This document shows positions 1-7,185 of a DNA stretch of 31,871 nucleotides, in pieces (the stretch's first letter is position 1; each line of letters begins with the position of its first letter). A program made the translations under genes and the position numbers. The notes below the pieces were generated by a model. That model was given only the letters and a program-made list of their open reading frames with translations. It searched no databases and was not told the DNA's origin. Source of the DNA: DASUAO01 sp046484625 (GTDB taxonomy: Bacteria > Actinomycetota > Acidimicrobiia > IMCC26256 > PALSA-555); the NCBI GenBank assembly GCA_046484625.1, contig JAWOIO010000077.1:1-31871 (forward strand), in the 5' to 3' direction.

Positions 1-1
1 C

Positions 2-256
2 AAGAAGCGCACACCCGAGAAGAAGCGCAAGGCCCCGGCCAAGAAGAAGAAGCCCCCCGCCAAGCGCAAGGCCCCGGCCAAGCGCAAGGCCCCGGCCAAG
101 AAGGTGGCGCCGGCCCGGATGACCGCCGCCCCGGCCGCTCCGGCTGCTCCGGGGCCGAGCCCGGCGTCTCCGGCCCCGGCCCCGGCCGTGCCGGCGAGTG
201 CCGGTGCAGGGGCGGGCACCAAGCGCTCCTGGTGGGACCGCGTCACCGGACGCTGA
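2..256 (+). CDS. C-terminal part of a Lys/Ala/Pro-rich basic protein (5' end outside window)
   Basis: An open frame enters from the left edge and ends at TGA 254-256, giving 84 visible residues. The first half is built from repeats such as AKRKAPAKRKAPAK, strongly basic and low in complexity. It is followed by an Ala/Pro-rich linker (AAPAAPAAPGPSPASPAPAPA) and a distinct end, KRSWWDRVTGR. Lys/Ala/Pro tails of this type occur on actinobacterial nucleoid proteins (HU- or H1-like) and on some membrane-linked proteins, so binding to DNA or another polyanion is plausible. The domain that would decide this is outside the window. The amphipathic WW-containing end could be a short membrane or protein contact. 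No function is assigned. Confidence 0.7.
   Translation, partial: KKRTPEKKRKAPAKKKKPPAKRKAPAKRKAPAKKVAPARMTAAPAAPAAPGPSPASPAPAPAVPASAGAGAGTKRSWWDRVTGR
23..97 (+). repeat. 18-bp coding repeat AAGCGCAAGGCCCCGGCC, three copies
   Basis: Copies lie at 23-40, 62-79 and 80-97; the last two are adjacent and all three are identical. Each encodes KRKAPA in the basic tail. Identity at the DNA level suggests recent slippage or unequal recombination inside the tail. Confidence 0.85.
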
Positions 257-307
257 GTCCTCGTCGTTCCTGCGCGGCCCTCGCTCACCGGGGGTCGCGC
301 AGGGCGA

Positions 308-619
308 TCAGGCGAACGCGCCCCGCAGGAGCTCCACCCGCTCGGGGACGACCGACCACCAGACCCACCGTCCGCGCTTCTCGCCGACGATGAGGCCGGA
401 GTCGGCGAGCACCTTCGTGTGGTGGCTCACCGTCGGCTGACTGCGACCGACGGGCCCGAGCAGGTCGCAGGCGCAGACCTCACCGGCGTTCGCGATGAGG
501 CTGAAGAGCCGCAGCCGGACGGGATCGGCGAGCGCCGAGAACACCTGCGCGAGCTCGTCGGCGTCGGCCTCGGCAACCGGCTCGTCGAGCACGGATCCGC
601 AGCAGGGCTTCGACGGCAT
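308..619 (-). CDS. arsR: ArsR/SmtB-family metalloid-responsive repressor
   Basis: A 103-residue winged-helix repressor. The ArsR core is clear: LADPVRLRLFSLI (about 30-42), then EVCACDLLGPVGRSQPTVSHHTKVL (47-71), which carries the recognition helix, and a beta-wing KRGRWVWW. The ELCVCDL-type sensing box is present as EVCACDL (Cys49, Cys51). A vicinal Cys6-Cys7 pair near the N-terminus could complete a thiolate site for As(III), Sb(III) or Cd(II); a CC pair plus an internal Cys is known from corynebacterial ArsR. The start at 619 is chosen because GAGGAG lies about 8 nt upstream; an upstream in-frame ATG at 679 lacks this. The gene is divergent from the cadI-like gene, so repression of both by this protein is the natural inference. 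Confidence 0.92.
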   Translation of the reverse strand: MPSKPCCGSVLDEPVAEADADELAQVFSALADPVRLRLFSLIANAGEVCACDLLGPVGRSQPTVSHHTKVLADSGLIVGEKRGRWVWWSVVPERVELLRGAFA

Positions 620-672
620 GGTTGCTCCTCCTCGAACAGCTGCACGATCTCGAACCGATCGACCACGACAGA

Positions 673-724
673 TTGACAACTATCGATGGATCTGCCACCA
701 TCGACAGATCGACATATCGATAAT
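673..724. promoter_or_regulatory. Divergent arsR/cadI promoter region with two dyad operators
   Basis: Two palindromes lie between the divergent genes. TCGATGG (683-689) and CCATCGA (698-704) form a perfect 7-bp inverted repeat with an 8-nt gap; ATCGA-CATA-TCGAT spans 708-721. The AT-rich ATCGAT-type dyads resemble ArsR/SmtB operators. GATAAT at 719-724 could be a -10 for the plus-strand gene and would overlap the second dyad. TTGACA at 673-678 is present but has no well-spaced -10. Assignment to this ArsR is inferred from position. Confidence 0.6.
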
Positions 725-783
725 CGTCAATGTATCAGACTCCTACGAATCCGACCGCCACGAATCAGACCGGAGCGTCCCCC

Positions 784-1179
784 ATGGCCCGAGTGCAGCT
801 CGCCCTCAACGTCGCCGACCTCGACACCGCGATCGACTTCTACTCCCGCCTCTTCGACACGGCCCCGGCGAAGGTGCAGCCGGGGTACGCGAACTTCGCG
901 ATCGCCGACCCCCCGCTCAAGTTGGTCCTCTTCGAGGGCGCCGCACCTGGGACCATCAACCACCTCGGCGTCGAGGTGACGACGAGCGAAGAGGTCACAG
1001 CCACCAACGCGCGGCTCAACGAGCAGGGCGTCGACACTGCGACCGAGGACCAGGTCGACTGCTGCTTCGCACTCCAGGACAAGACCTGGATCGAGGCTCC
1101 GGACGCGGTGCGCTGGGAGATCTACACGGTCCTCGAGGACACCCAGCCGACCGCCGATGCAGCCCCGTGCTGCACCTGA
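784..1179 (+). CDS. cadI: CadI/ArsI-family glyoxalase-fold metalloprotein
   Basis: A 131-residue vicinal-oxygen-chelate (glyoxalase/dioxygenase) protein. MARVQLALNV, then KVQPGYANFAIADPPLKLVLFE, NHLGVEV (His60), DCCFALQDKTW (Cys93-Cys94) and WEIYTVL (Glu112) match the actinobacterial cadmium-induced protein CadI. CadI is related to ArsI, the organoarsenical C-As lyase that uses vicinal cysteines and a His/Glu iron site. Position 5 is Gln, as in CadI, where the ArsI lyase has a metal-binding His, so lyase activity is uncertain. A second CC pair (129-130) ends the protein. The start at 784 has GGAG 8 nt upstream; an in-frame ATG at 730 has none. Divergent from arsR, so probably metal- or arsenite-inducible. 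Confidence 0.88.
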   Translation: MARVQLALNVADLDTAIDFYSRLFDTAPAKVQPGYANFAIADPPLKLVLFEGAAPGTINHLGVEVTTSEEVTATNARLNEQGVDTATEDQVDCCFALQDKTWIEAPDAVRWEIYTVLEDTQPTADAAPCCT

Positions 1180-1199
1180 GCGCCCGCACGTGCGGGCGC
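1180..1199. terminator. Perfect 20-bp palindrome after the cadI-like stop
   Basis: GCGCCCGCACGTGCGGGCGC starts at the base after the TGA and lies between two convergent genes. It forms a very stable GC hairpin but lacks a U-tract, so it would be a non-classical or bidirectional terminator. Confidence 0.6.
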
Positions 1200-1237
1200 C
1201 CCTCACGGGTCTCGGCGCGCCCCCGGACTGAAGACGC

Positions 1238-3469
1238 TCAGGCCACGCGCACACGAGTCACATGCGCGTCGGGATCGAGTGAGTGGCGGCCCACGATCAG
1301 CTCGTAGTCGGTCGCCTCGACCACGAAGTCGTGCACGGTCTCGTCGTAGTGCGCGAGCCGCTCCACCGGGATCTCGATCCCTACGTCGGCGCTCTGGCCC
1401 GGGTCGAGGCGGACCTTGTCGAACGCCACCAACCAGCGTGGCGGGCGTTCGACAGCCGACCCGATCGCTCGCGCGTAGCACTGCACGACCTCGGACCCCG
1501 GTCGATCGCCGGTGTTCGTCACACGAAGCCGGACCGAGATCACGCCGTCGGACGGCACGTCGATCGGCGCCACCCGGACGTCGGTACGGTCGAACGTGGT
1601 CGTCGAGCGACCGAAGCCGAACGGGAAGGCCGGAGCGATCCCCGACGCCTCGAGCAGACGGTGCCCGTGGAGCAGCTCGTAGGTGACCGCGGTCGCGTCG
1701 GGGTCGAACTCGGGGAGACCCCGTTCGTCGTGGGGGAACACGCACGGCAGGCGTCCGCCGGGGTCGGCCCGACCGAGCAGCACGTCGGCGAGCGCGTGGC
1801 CTCCCTCCATCCCCGGGTACCAGAGCATCAGGAGGCCGGGCACGAGGTCGTGCCACCGGCTGGTGACCACGGCGCTGCCGGCCATGACGACCACGACCGT
1901 GCGCGGCTGCGCCGCCGCGACCGCCAGGACGAGGTCCTCGTCCTCGGGCCGCAGCGTGAGCGATCGCCGGTCACCGCCGGTGGGCCCGGCCACATCCGTC
2001 GCGGGAGCCTGCTCGGCGCGCCGTTCGGCAGCACGAGCGAGCGCCACTCCGTCGGCTTCCGTGATCGGGGGGACGCCGAACTGACCGAAGAACGCCGGGT
2101 TCATCGGCGGGAGGTACTCACCCTCGTCCCGCTCGGTGTAGCCGACGACCACGATCGCCACGTCGGCGGCTCCGGCACCGACCGCCGCCGCCGACGGGTC
2201 GGACCCGTCGTCGTGCGCGACCTCGACGTCGGGCCCGAGCGCCGCCCGGAGACCCTCGAGCGGCGTCACGACCGACGGCGGATGCACGTTGCTCGACATC
2301 ACGTCGCCGAGGTTCGGGACCGACGCGAGCGCGCCGACCACGGCGACCGAGCGCAGCGACGACGCGTCGAGCGGGACGACGGGCGCGCCACCGACCGGCT
2401 CGTTGCGGAGGAGGACCATCGACTCGACCGCCACCTCGCGCGCGAGCGCACGATGGGGATCGGACGCGACGACGTCGATCGATCGGCGGTCGGGATCACC
2501 CGCACCTGCGTACCGGACCTGCTGGCGCACCAGGCGCAGCGCGGCGTCGTCGATCCGGGCCTCGGGGACGTCGCCCGCCGCCACCAGCTCCGGGAGCGCG
2601 TGCGCGTAGATCTGACGGAACGGCATCTCGACGTCGAGCCCGCCGAGCGCACCCCGGCGGGCATCCCGGAGTCCGAAGACCCAGTCCGAGATGACCGCGC
2701 CGTCGAACCCCCACCGCTCCTTCAGGATCGTGGTGAGGAGCTCGTGGTGCTGGCCACACCACTCGCCGTTCACCGCGTTGTAGGCGCTCATCACGACCGC
2801 GACGCCCGCGTCGACGACCCGCTTGAAGTGCGGCAGGTAGACCTCGTGGAGGACGCGCTCGGAGACGGTGACGTCGACCTGGAAGCGGGCGTTGTCGATG
2901 CTGTTGCAGGCGAAGTGCTTCACGCACGCCATGACGTGGCGCTGCACGCCGCGAGTCACCGCGGCGCCCATGAGACCGACGTGCAGCGGGTCCTCGCCGA
3001 AGGTCTCCTGGGCCCGACCCCACGCCGGATGGCGGAGCAGGTTCACGCAGACGCCGCCGAAGAGGTTCGCCCCCTGCGCGCGGGCCTCGGCGCCGATGGC
3101 GTCGCCGACCCGTTCCTCGAGCTCGGGGTCCCAGGTGGCGCCCCGTGCCATCGCGACGGGGAAGCAGGTGCTGTGCCCGAGCGAGACGCCCCGCGGGCCG
3201 TCGGTGAAGCGGAGCCCGGGGATGCCGAGCTCGGGGACCTCCCCGGCGACGTACGGGCGGCGGTTGTACCCGCCCTCGAGCATCTCGGCGAGCCCCGACC
3301 AGAAGTCCGCGTCGCCCCACATCAGGTCGAGCCGCTGTGCGGGCGTGAGCGCGTCGACGAGGTCGCGGGCGACCTGCTCGGGGTCGGCGCCGTCGACGAG
3401 CCGCTCGGGAAGTGTTCCGAACGGTGCCTCGTGGCCTGCTGAGGATGACGGTGGCTGTGACGGCTCCAT
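1238..3469 (-). CDS. Glycoside hydrolase family 3 protein (beta-glucosidase-like)
   Basis: 743 residues, the usual length of a three-domain GH3 enzyme. An N-terminal TIM-barrel domain has LRFTDGPRGV (86-95), FGEDP (157-161), KHFACN (184-189) and the nucleophile motif VISDWVFG, with Asp262. The middle alpha/beta sandwich contains VVVGYTERDEGEYLPPM, where the acid/base Glu is expected but cannot be fixed by eye. A C-terminal fibronectin-III-like domain (VRLRVTNTGDRPGSEVVQCY) completes it. There is no signal peptide, so it is probably cytoplasmic, hydrolysing imported oligosaccharides or aryl-glycosides from the non-reducing end. Substrate is not predictable. No Shine-Dalgarno is seen; TAGCGT lies 9 nt before the ATG on the minus strand, suggesting a leaderless or near-leaderless mRNA. 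The gene stands alone, convergent with the cadI-like gene. Confidence 0.93.
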   Translation of the reverse strand: MEPSQPPSSSAGHEAPFGTLPERLVDGADPEQVARDLVDALTPAQRLDLMWGDADFWSGLAEMLEGGYNRRPYVAGEVPELGIPGLRFTDGPRGVSLGHSTCFPVAMARGATWDPELEERVGDAIGAEARAQGANLFGGVCVNLLRHPAWGRAQETFGEDPLHVGLMGAAVTRGVQRHVMACVKHFACNSIDNARFQVDVTVSERVLHEVYLPHFKRVVDAGVAVVMSAYNAVNGEWCGQHHELLTTILKERWGFDGAVISDWVFGLRDARRGALGGLDVEMPFRQIYAHALPELVAAGDVPEARIDDAALRLVRQQVRYAGAGDPDRRSIDVVASDPHRALAREVAVESMVLLRNEPVGGAPVVPLDASSLRSVAVVGALASVPNLGDVMSSNVHPPSVVTPLEGLRAALGPDVEVAHDDGSDPSAAAVGAGAADVAIVVVGYTERDEGEYLPPMNPAFFGQFGVPPITEADGVALARAAERRAEQAPATDVAGPTGGDRRSLTLRPEDEDLVLAVAAAQPRTVVVVMAGSAVVTSRWHDLVPGLLMLWYPGMEGGHALADVLLGRADPGGRLPCVFPHDERGLPEFDPDATAVTYELLHGHRLLEASGIAPAFPFGFGRSTTTFDRTDVRVAPIDVPSDGVISVRLRVTNTGDRPGSEVVQCYARAIGSAVERPPRWLVAFDKVRLDPGQSADVGIEIPVERLAHYDETVHDFVVEATDYELIVGRHSLDPDAHVTRVRVA

Positions 3470-3478
3470 GGGTCGCGC

Positions 3479-3534
3479 ACGCTAGCCCCGGCAGGCGGGG
3501 GCCTCTCCCGGCTCGGTGTGACGCATGCCGGGAG
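3479..3534 (-). promoter_or_regulatory. Putative promoter and dyad upstream of the GH3 gene
   Basis: On the minus strand a TAGCGT -10 (3479-3484) lies 9 nt before the ATG. An inverted repeat CTCCCGGC (3505-3512) / GCCGGGAG (3527-3534) with a 14-nt gap lies where the -35 region would be and could bind a sugar-responsive repressor. No regulator is encoded nearby. The rest of the gap to msrA (to 3612) shows nothing clear. Confidence 0.4.
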
Positions 3535-3623
3535 GTCGACGCGAGCTGTAACCGATGGGGGACGAGGCACACTGGAGAGGGTCGGCGAACAGCGGACGTC
3601 GGCGACGAGGAAGAGGGAGCGGG

Positions 3624-4277
3624 ATGGGTCTGTTCACGAAGCACAGCGAGATGGTCACGGCCGAGTCGGCCCTGCCCGGTCGCGACGAGGCCATGGCGGT
3701 GCCTGCCCAGCACTTCGTGCTGGGCACGCCGCTGCTGCCTCCGTTCCCGGACGGCTTCGGTGAGGCCCAGTTCGGGCTCGGTTGCTTCTGGGGCGCCGAG
3801 CGGGTGTTCTGGGAGGCGCCGGGGGTCTTCACGACCGCGGTCGGGTACTCGGGCGGCTACACCCCGAACCCCACCTACCAGGAGGTCTGCTCCGGGCGCA
3901 CGGGCCACACCGAGGCGGTGCTGGTGGTCTTCGACCCGGCCGCGACGTCGTACGACGCGCTGCTGCGCCTCTTCTGGGAGGCCCACGACCCGACGCAGGG
4001 CATGCGCCAGGGCAACGACCTGGGCACGCAGTACCGATCGGCGATCTACACCTACGACGACGCCCAGCGCGCCGGCGCCGATCGTTCGGCCGCCGAGTTC
4101 CAGGTCGTGCTGAGCGGCGCCGGCTACGGGGCGATCACCACCGAGATCGCACCCGCGGGACCGTTCTTCTACGCCGAGGACTACCACCAGCAGTACCTGG
4201 CCAAGATGCCCGGCGGCTACTGCGGGCTCGGCGGGACGGGGCTCTCCTGCACGACGGGCCTCGCGACCGATCGATGA
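3624..4277 (+). CDS. msrA: Peptide methionine sulfoxide reductase A
   Basis: 217 residues. It reduces the S-epimer of methionine sulfoxide in oxidised proteins. The catalytic motif GCFWG is at 53-57 (Cys54), followed by VGYSGGYTPNPTYQEVCSGRTGHTEAV, LFWEAHDPTQGMRQGNDLGTQYRSAIY and EDYHQQYL, all diagnostic. Further cysteines near the end (GGYCGLGGTGLSC) are placed to resolve the sulfenic acid. An N-terminal extension of about 45 residues before the core is common in actinobacterial MsrA. The start at 3624 is preceded by GAGGGAG with good spacing; an in-frame ATG at 3555 is less likely. Its stop overlaps the next start as ATGA, so the two genes are translationally coupled. Confidence 0.96.
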   Translation: MGLFTKHSEMVTAESALPGRDEAMAVPAQHFVLGTPLLPPFPDGFGEAQFGLGCFWGAERVFWEAPGVFTTAVGYSGGYTPNPTYQEVCSGRTGHTEAVLVVFDPAATSYDALLRLFWEAHDPTQGMRQGNDLGTQYRSAIYTYDDAQRAGADRSAAEFQVVLSGAGYGAITTEIAPAGPFFYAEDYHQQYLAKMPGGYCGLGGTGLSCTTGLATDR

Positions 4278-4954
4278 CCGACTACGCGACCGCGTACCGC
4301 GACCTGCGCACGCGGGTCCTCGACCTGCTCCGGGCTCGCGACGCGGCCGAGCTCGATGCGGTCGCGCCGGCCACCCCGGAGTGGCGGGTCCGCGACGTCG
4401 TCGCGCACCTGGCCGGGGTCTGCGACGACATCGCCCACGGGAACCTCGAGGGCGTCGCCACCGACGACTGGACGGACGCCCAGGTCGCCAAGCGTCGGGA
4501 CTGGGATTCCGCCGTGCTGTTCGCGGACTGGGAGACCAACGGACCGGTCGTCGAGGCCATGATGAACGACTTTCCGGAGACCGCCGTCGGGCAGATGACC
4601 TTCGACGCGACGACCCACGAGCACGACATCCGGGGTGCACTCGCGACACCCGGCGGCCGGGAGTCCGACTCCCTGGCGATCGCGTTCGACTGGGCCCTCG
4701 ACCGGCTCGGGGAGCGACTCGACGCCAACGGCGCGCCCGCGATGCAGTTCGACACCGACGGCGGGTCACGGATCGCGGGCACCGGCGCCGCGGGCACCGT
4801 CCTGCGAGCGTCCCGGTTCGACGTGCTGCGGTCGATGTCGGGACGGAGGAGCGTGGCCCAGGTCGAGGCACTCGACTGGGACGGCCCGCCGCGGGTGCAC
4901 GACCTGCTCCTCGCCGACTTCTTCGTCCCACCGGCCGACGACCTGCTCGAGTAG
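4274..4954 (+). CDS. Maleylpyruvate isomerase / DinB-fold family protein
   Basis: 226 residues beginning MTDYATAYRDLRTRVLDLL. It shows the features of the mycothiol-dependent maleylpyruvate isomerase N-terminal family (DinB-like four-helix bundle): VRDVVAHLAGVCDDI (about 37-51) and TTHEHDIRGAL (about 115-125). The conserved His residues in these motifs usually bind a divalent metal. Many actinobacterial paralogues are of unknown substrate and likely use mycothiol as cofactor, so a specific isomerase call is not justified. It overlaps msrA by 4 nt. Pairing with a repair reductase suggests thiol-related or stress metabolism, but that is inference. Confidence 0.8.
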   Translation: MTDYATAYRDLRTRVLDLLRARDAAELDAVAPATPEWRVRDVVAHLAGVCDDIAHGNLEGVATDDWTDAQVAKRRDWDSAVLFADWETNGPVVEAMMNDFPETAVGQMTFDATTHEHDIRGALATPGGRESDSLAIAFDWALDRLGERLDANGAPAMQFDTDGGSRIAGTGAAGTVLRASRFDVLRSMSGRRSVAQVEALDWDGPPRVHDLLLADFFVPPADDLLE

Positions 4955-4980
4955 CGGGCCGGCACCGGTCGAGACGGCAG

Positions 4981-4986
4981 TACCGT
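4981..4986 (+). promoter_or_regulatory. Leaderless-type -10 (TACCGT) for the MFS gene
   Basis: TACCGT fits TANNNT and lies 7 nt before the GTG start at 4994, which has no Shine-Dalgarno. Transcription would begin at or next to the start codon. Confidence 0.5.
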
Positions 4987-4993
4987 CACTGCC

Positions 4994-6259
4994 GTGCAGC
5001 TCCCCCGGGCCCTCGCCCCGCTCCGTCATCGCCGCTACGCCGCCCTGTGGACCGGGGCGTTCGCGTCGAACATCGGCACGTGGATGGAGTCGGTCGCGGT
5101 CGGGGTCCTCGTCACCACGACGACGGGTCAGGCCGGGTGGGCGGGGCTCGTGGCCGCGGCCGCGTTCGTGCCGAACGCGTTCCTCGGACCGCTCGGCGGT
5201 GCACTCGCCGACCGCGTCCCGCGGCGGGCATTGCTGCTCGGGACGACCGCGGTGCAGGCGATGCTCGCCGCCGGGCTCACCGCACTCGCTGCGTTCGATG
5301 CCGCCGAGCCGTGGGCGGTCACCCTGATCGTGCTCGCGTCGGGTTGCGCCGGCGCGCTCGGTTTCCCCGCCTACCAGTCGATGATGCCCGACCTCGTCCC
5401 GCGGGAGGACCTCACCGGCGCCGTCGCGCTCGGTGCCGCGCAGTGGAACCTCGGGCGCGTCATCGGCCCGGTGCTCGCCGGGGTCGTCATCGCGCTCGGG
5501 GGGTTCGAGTGGGCGTTCGCGGTCAACACGGTGAGCTTCCTCGCCGTGATCGCGGCGATCGCGCCGATCCGTCTCCCTGCGCCGTCGCTCACGGCAGGCG
5601 AGTCGATCGCGACCGCGATCCGCGACGGGGCGCGCTACGCGCGTCGGGAGGCGGGGATCCGCGCCGTCATGACGTATCTCGCCATCAACTCGCTGTTCGC
5701 CGCCCCGTTCATCGCGCTCATCCCGGCCGTCGCGCTCAAGGTGTTCGACAACGAGGACGCGGGGACCGCGGCGCTGGTCACCGCACAGGGAGTGGGCGCG
5801 GTGCTGATGGCGCTGAGCCTCGGGACCCTCAGCGCGCGCTGGGGCCACCGACATGTGCTCCTCGGCCTCATCACCGTGCTCCCCGCGAGCCTGATCCTCT
5901 ACGCAGTCGCGCCGACCCTCGAGCTCGCGGTCGTGGCGATCGGGCTCGTCGGCGCCATCTACCTCGGCTGTCTCTCGAGCTTCATGACGATCGCGCAGCT
6001 GCGGGCGCCCAACGAGCTCCGCGGCCGGGTGATGAGCGCGATCATGGTGCTACTCGGGACGCTGTACCCGATCGGGAGCGTCCTCCAGGGTGCGATCGCC
6101 GACGAGATCGGCTTGCGCGCGACGACCGTCGGCGCCGCACTCATCCTCGCGGGTGCGTTCTTCGCCATCCGCGTGCTCCGGCCGGGGTTCGACCATGCCC
6201 TCGGCGACCAGGAAGAGGCCGGCCCACCCGAGCTCGCACCCGAGCCCGCCGCGGGCTGA
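4994..6259 (+). CDS. Major facilitator superfamily exporter (EntS-like MFS_3 type)
   Basis: 421 residues with about 12 predicted membrane segments. The N-terminus LRHRRYAALWTGAFASNIGTWMESVAVGVLV is typical of the MFS_3 group that includes the enterobactin exporter EntS and many actinobacterial drug or siderophore exporters. The cytoplasmic motif GGALADRVPRRALLL between segments 2 and 3, a central hydrophilic loop near residues 195-215 and a short charged tail (DQEEAGPPELAPEPAAG) support a proton-coupled antiporter in the cytoplasmic membrane. Substrate is unknown: there is no siderophore or antibiotic gene nearby. The start is GTG; a TANNNT -10 lies 7 nt upstream. It may be co-transcribed with the following enoyl-CoA hydratase gene, 25 nt downstream. 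Confidence 0.9.
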   Translation: MQLPRALAPLRHRRYAALWTGAFASNIGTWMESVAVGVLVTTTTGQAGWAGLVAAAAFVPNAFLGPLGGALADRVPRRALLLGTTAVQAMLAAGLTALAAFDAAEPWAVTLIVLASGCAGALGFPAYQSMMPDLVPREDLTGAVALGAAQWNLGRVIGPVLAGVVIALGGFEWAFAVNTVSFLAVIAAIAPIRLPAPSLTAGESIATAIRDGARYARREAGIRAVMTYLAINSLFAAPFIALIPAVALKVFDNEDAGTAALVTAQGVGAVLMALSLGTLSARWGHRHVLLGLITVLPASLILYAVAPTLELAVVAIGLVGAIYLGCLSSFMTIAQLRAPNELRGRVMSAIMVLLGTLYPIGSVLQGAIADEIGLRATTVGAALILAGAFFAIRVLRPGFDHALGDQEEAGPPELAPEPAAG

Positions 6260-6284
6260 CCGTCATGACGAGCAGGAGACGACC

Positions 6285-7058
6285 ATGAGTGTGCTGGCAC
6301 GCGAGCGACACGGGCGCGTCGAGATCCTCCGGCTCGACCGGCCGGAGTCCCGCAACGCGATGAGCCCCGAGCTGTCGAGGGCGATCGAGGACGCGCTCGA
6401 CGACATCGAGACCGACCCGGAGGTCTGGGCCGCGGTCCTCACGGGGACCGGTCCGGTCTTCTGTGCGGGCGCCGACCTCAAGGTCATCGCGAGCGGGGGT
6501 GGCAGCGAGATCGAGACCGAGCGGGGCGGCTTCGGCGGGTTCGTCCAGCGCGACTTCCCGAAGCCGGTGATCGCCGCGGTCAACGGTCACGCACTCGCCG
6601 GTGGCTTCGAGCTGGTGCTCGCCTGCGACCTGGTGGTCGCGGCCGAGGAGGCGACGTTCGGGTTGCCGGAGGTGAAACGCGGCCTCCTCGCGGCGGCGGG
6701 CGGCCCGATCCGCCTGGCGAAGCGGGTCCCGCTCGCGACCGCGCTCGAGATCGTCATGACCGGCGATCCGATCACCGCCGCCCGGGCGCATGACCTCGGC
6801 CTGGTGAACCGGGTCGTCCCCGCCGATCAAGTCGTAGACGAGGCCCTCGCGCTTGCCGTCCGCATCGGCGAGGCGTCGCCGGCCGCGGTCCGTGGGGCCC
6901 GTCGCCTCGTGCGCCGATCGGTGGACCTCACCGAACCGGAGGCGTGGGAGCTGAACCGCACGATCATGGGCGAGGTCTTCGCCTCCGGGGACTCCCTGGA
7001 GGGAGCCCGGGCGTTCGTGGAGAAGCGCACCCCGACCTGGAACCCGCCGGCGTCCTGA
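6285..7058 (+). CDS. Enoyl-CoA hydratase (crotonase family)
   Basis: 257 residues. Both oxyanion-hole segments are present (FCAGADLKV near 62-70 and GHALAGGFELVLACD near 104-118). Both catalytic Glu positions of true hydratases are kept: one in GGFELVLACD and one in FGLPEVKRGLLAAAGG. It therefore probably hydrates trans-2-enoyl-CoA in fatty-acid or related acyl-CoA breakdown. AGGAGA lies 6 nt upstream of the ATG at 6285. It lacks the MenB-specific motifs found in the minus-strand gene at 14.1-15.0 kb, so it is not a second naphthoate synthase. Its last codons and stop are part of a 14-bp tandem repeat that continues beyond the gene. Confidence 0.92.
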   Translation: MSVLARERHGRVEILRLDRPESRNAMSPELSRAIEDALDDIETDPEVWAAVLTGTGPVFCAGADLKVIASGGGSEIETERGGFGGFVQRDFPKPVIAAVNGHALAGGFELVLACDLVVAAEEATFGLPEVKRGLLAAAGGPIRLAKRVPLATALEIVMTGDPITAARAHDLGLVNRVVPADQVVDEALALAVRIGEASPAAVRGARRLVRRSVDLTEPEAWELNRTIMGEVFASGDSLEGARAFVEKRTPTWNPPAS

Positions 7059-7113
7059 CCCCGGCGTCCTGACCCCGGCGTCCTGACCCCGGCGTCCTGA
7101 CCCCGGCGTCCTG
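7047..7113 (+). repeat. 14-bp tandem repeat spanning the enoyl-CoA hydratase stop codon
   Basis: The unit CCGGCGTCCTGACC occurs at 7047-7060, 7061-7074, 7075-7088 and 7089-7102, plus an 11-bp partial copy to 7113. Every full unit contains a TGA. Because 14 is not a multiple of 3, the TGA copies at 7056, 7070, 7084 and 7098 fall in all three frames. The repeat ends about 23 bp before the merR control element. Confidence 0.95.
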
Positions 7114-7135
7114 GGGCGGGTCCGCGCGGGCTCCT

Positions 7136-7179
7136 GAGGCGGGGCGCGATGCGACCGTGGGAGTGATCACTCCTAGAAT
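7136..7179 (+). promoter_or_regulatory. merR-menG-menF promoter with palindromic operator
   Basis: A perfect 14-bp palindrome GGAGTGATCACTCC (7160-7173) directly abuts a TAGAAT -10 (7174-7179), and the GTG start follows after 6 nt, so the mRNA is probably leaderless. The upstream block GAGGCGGGGCGCG (7136-7148) and the block TGGGAGTGATC.CTCCTA recur before menE. The palindrome lies between the -35 and -10 positions, as for MerR operators, so autoregulation by the adjacent MerR protein is likely. Confidence 0.75.
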
Positions 7180-7185
7180 CACCCC

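Noticed and set aside
1283..3442. Long open frame (about 719 codons) on the plus strand opposite the GH3 gene
   Set aside because: It is an Arg/Asp/His-rich shadow of the GH3 coding frame in high-GC DNA and has no recognisable domain. The GH3 frame carries all family motifs.
2496..4931. Minus-strand open frame of about 811 codons across GH3 and msrA
   Set aside because: Extremely Arg/Pro/Ala-rich, crosses two genuine genes on different strands and has no motif; a GC-driven artefact.
6285..7058. Second MenB or menaquinone role for the crotonase next to merR-menG
   Set aside because: It has both hydratase Glu residues and lacks the MenB-specific segments. It is separated from merR by repeats and a promoter.
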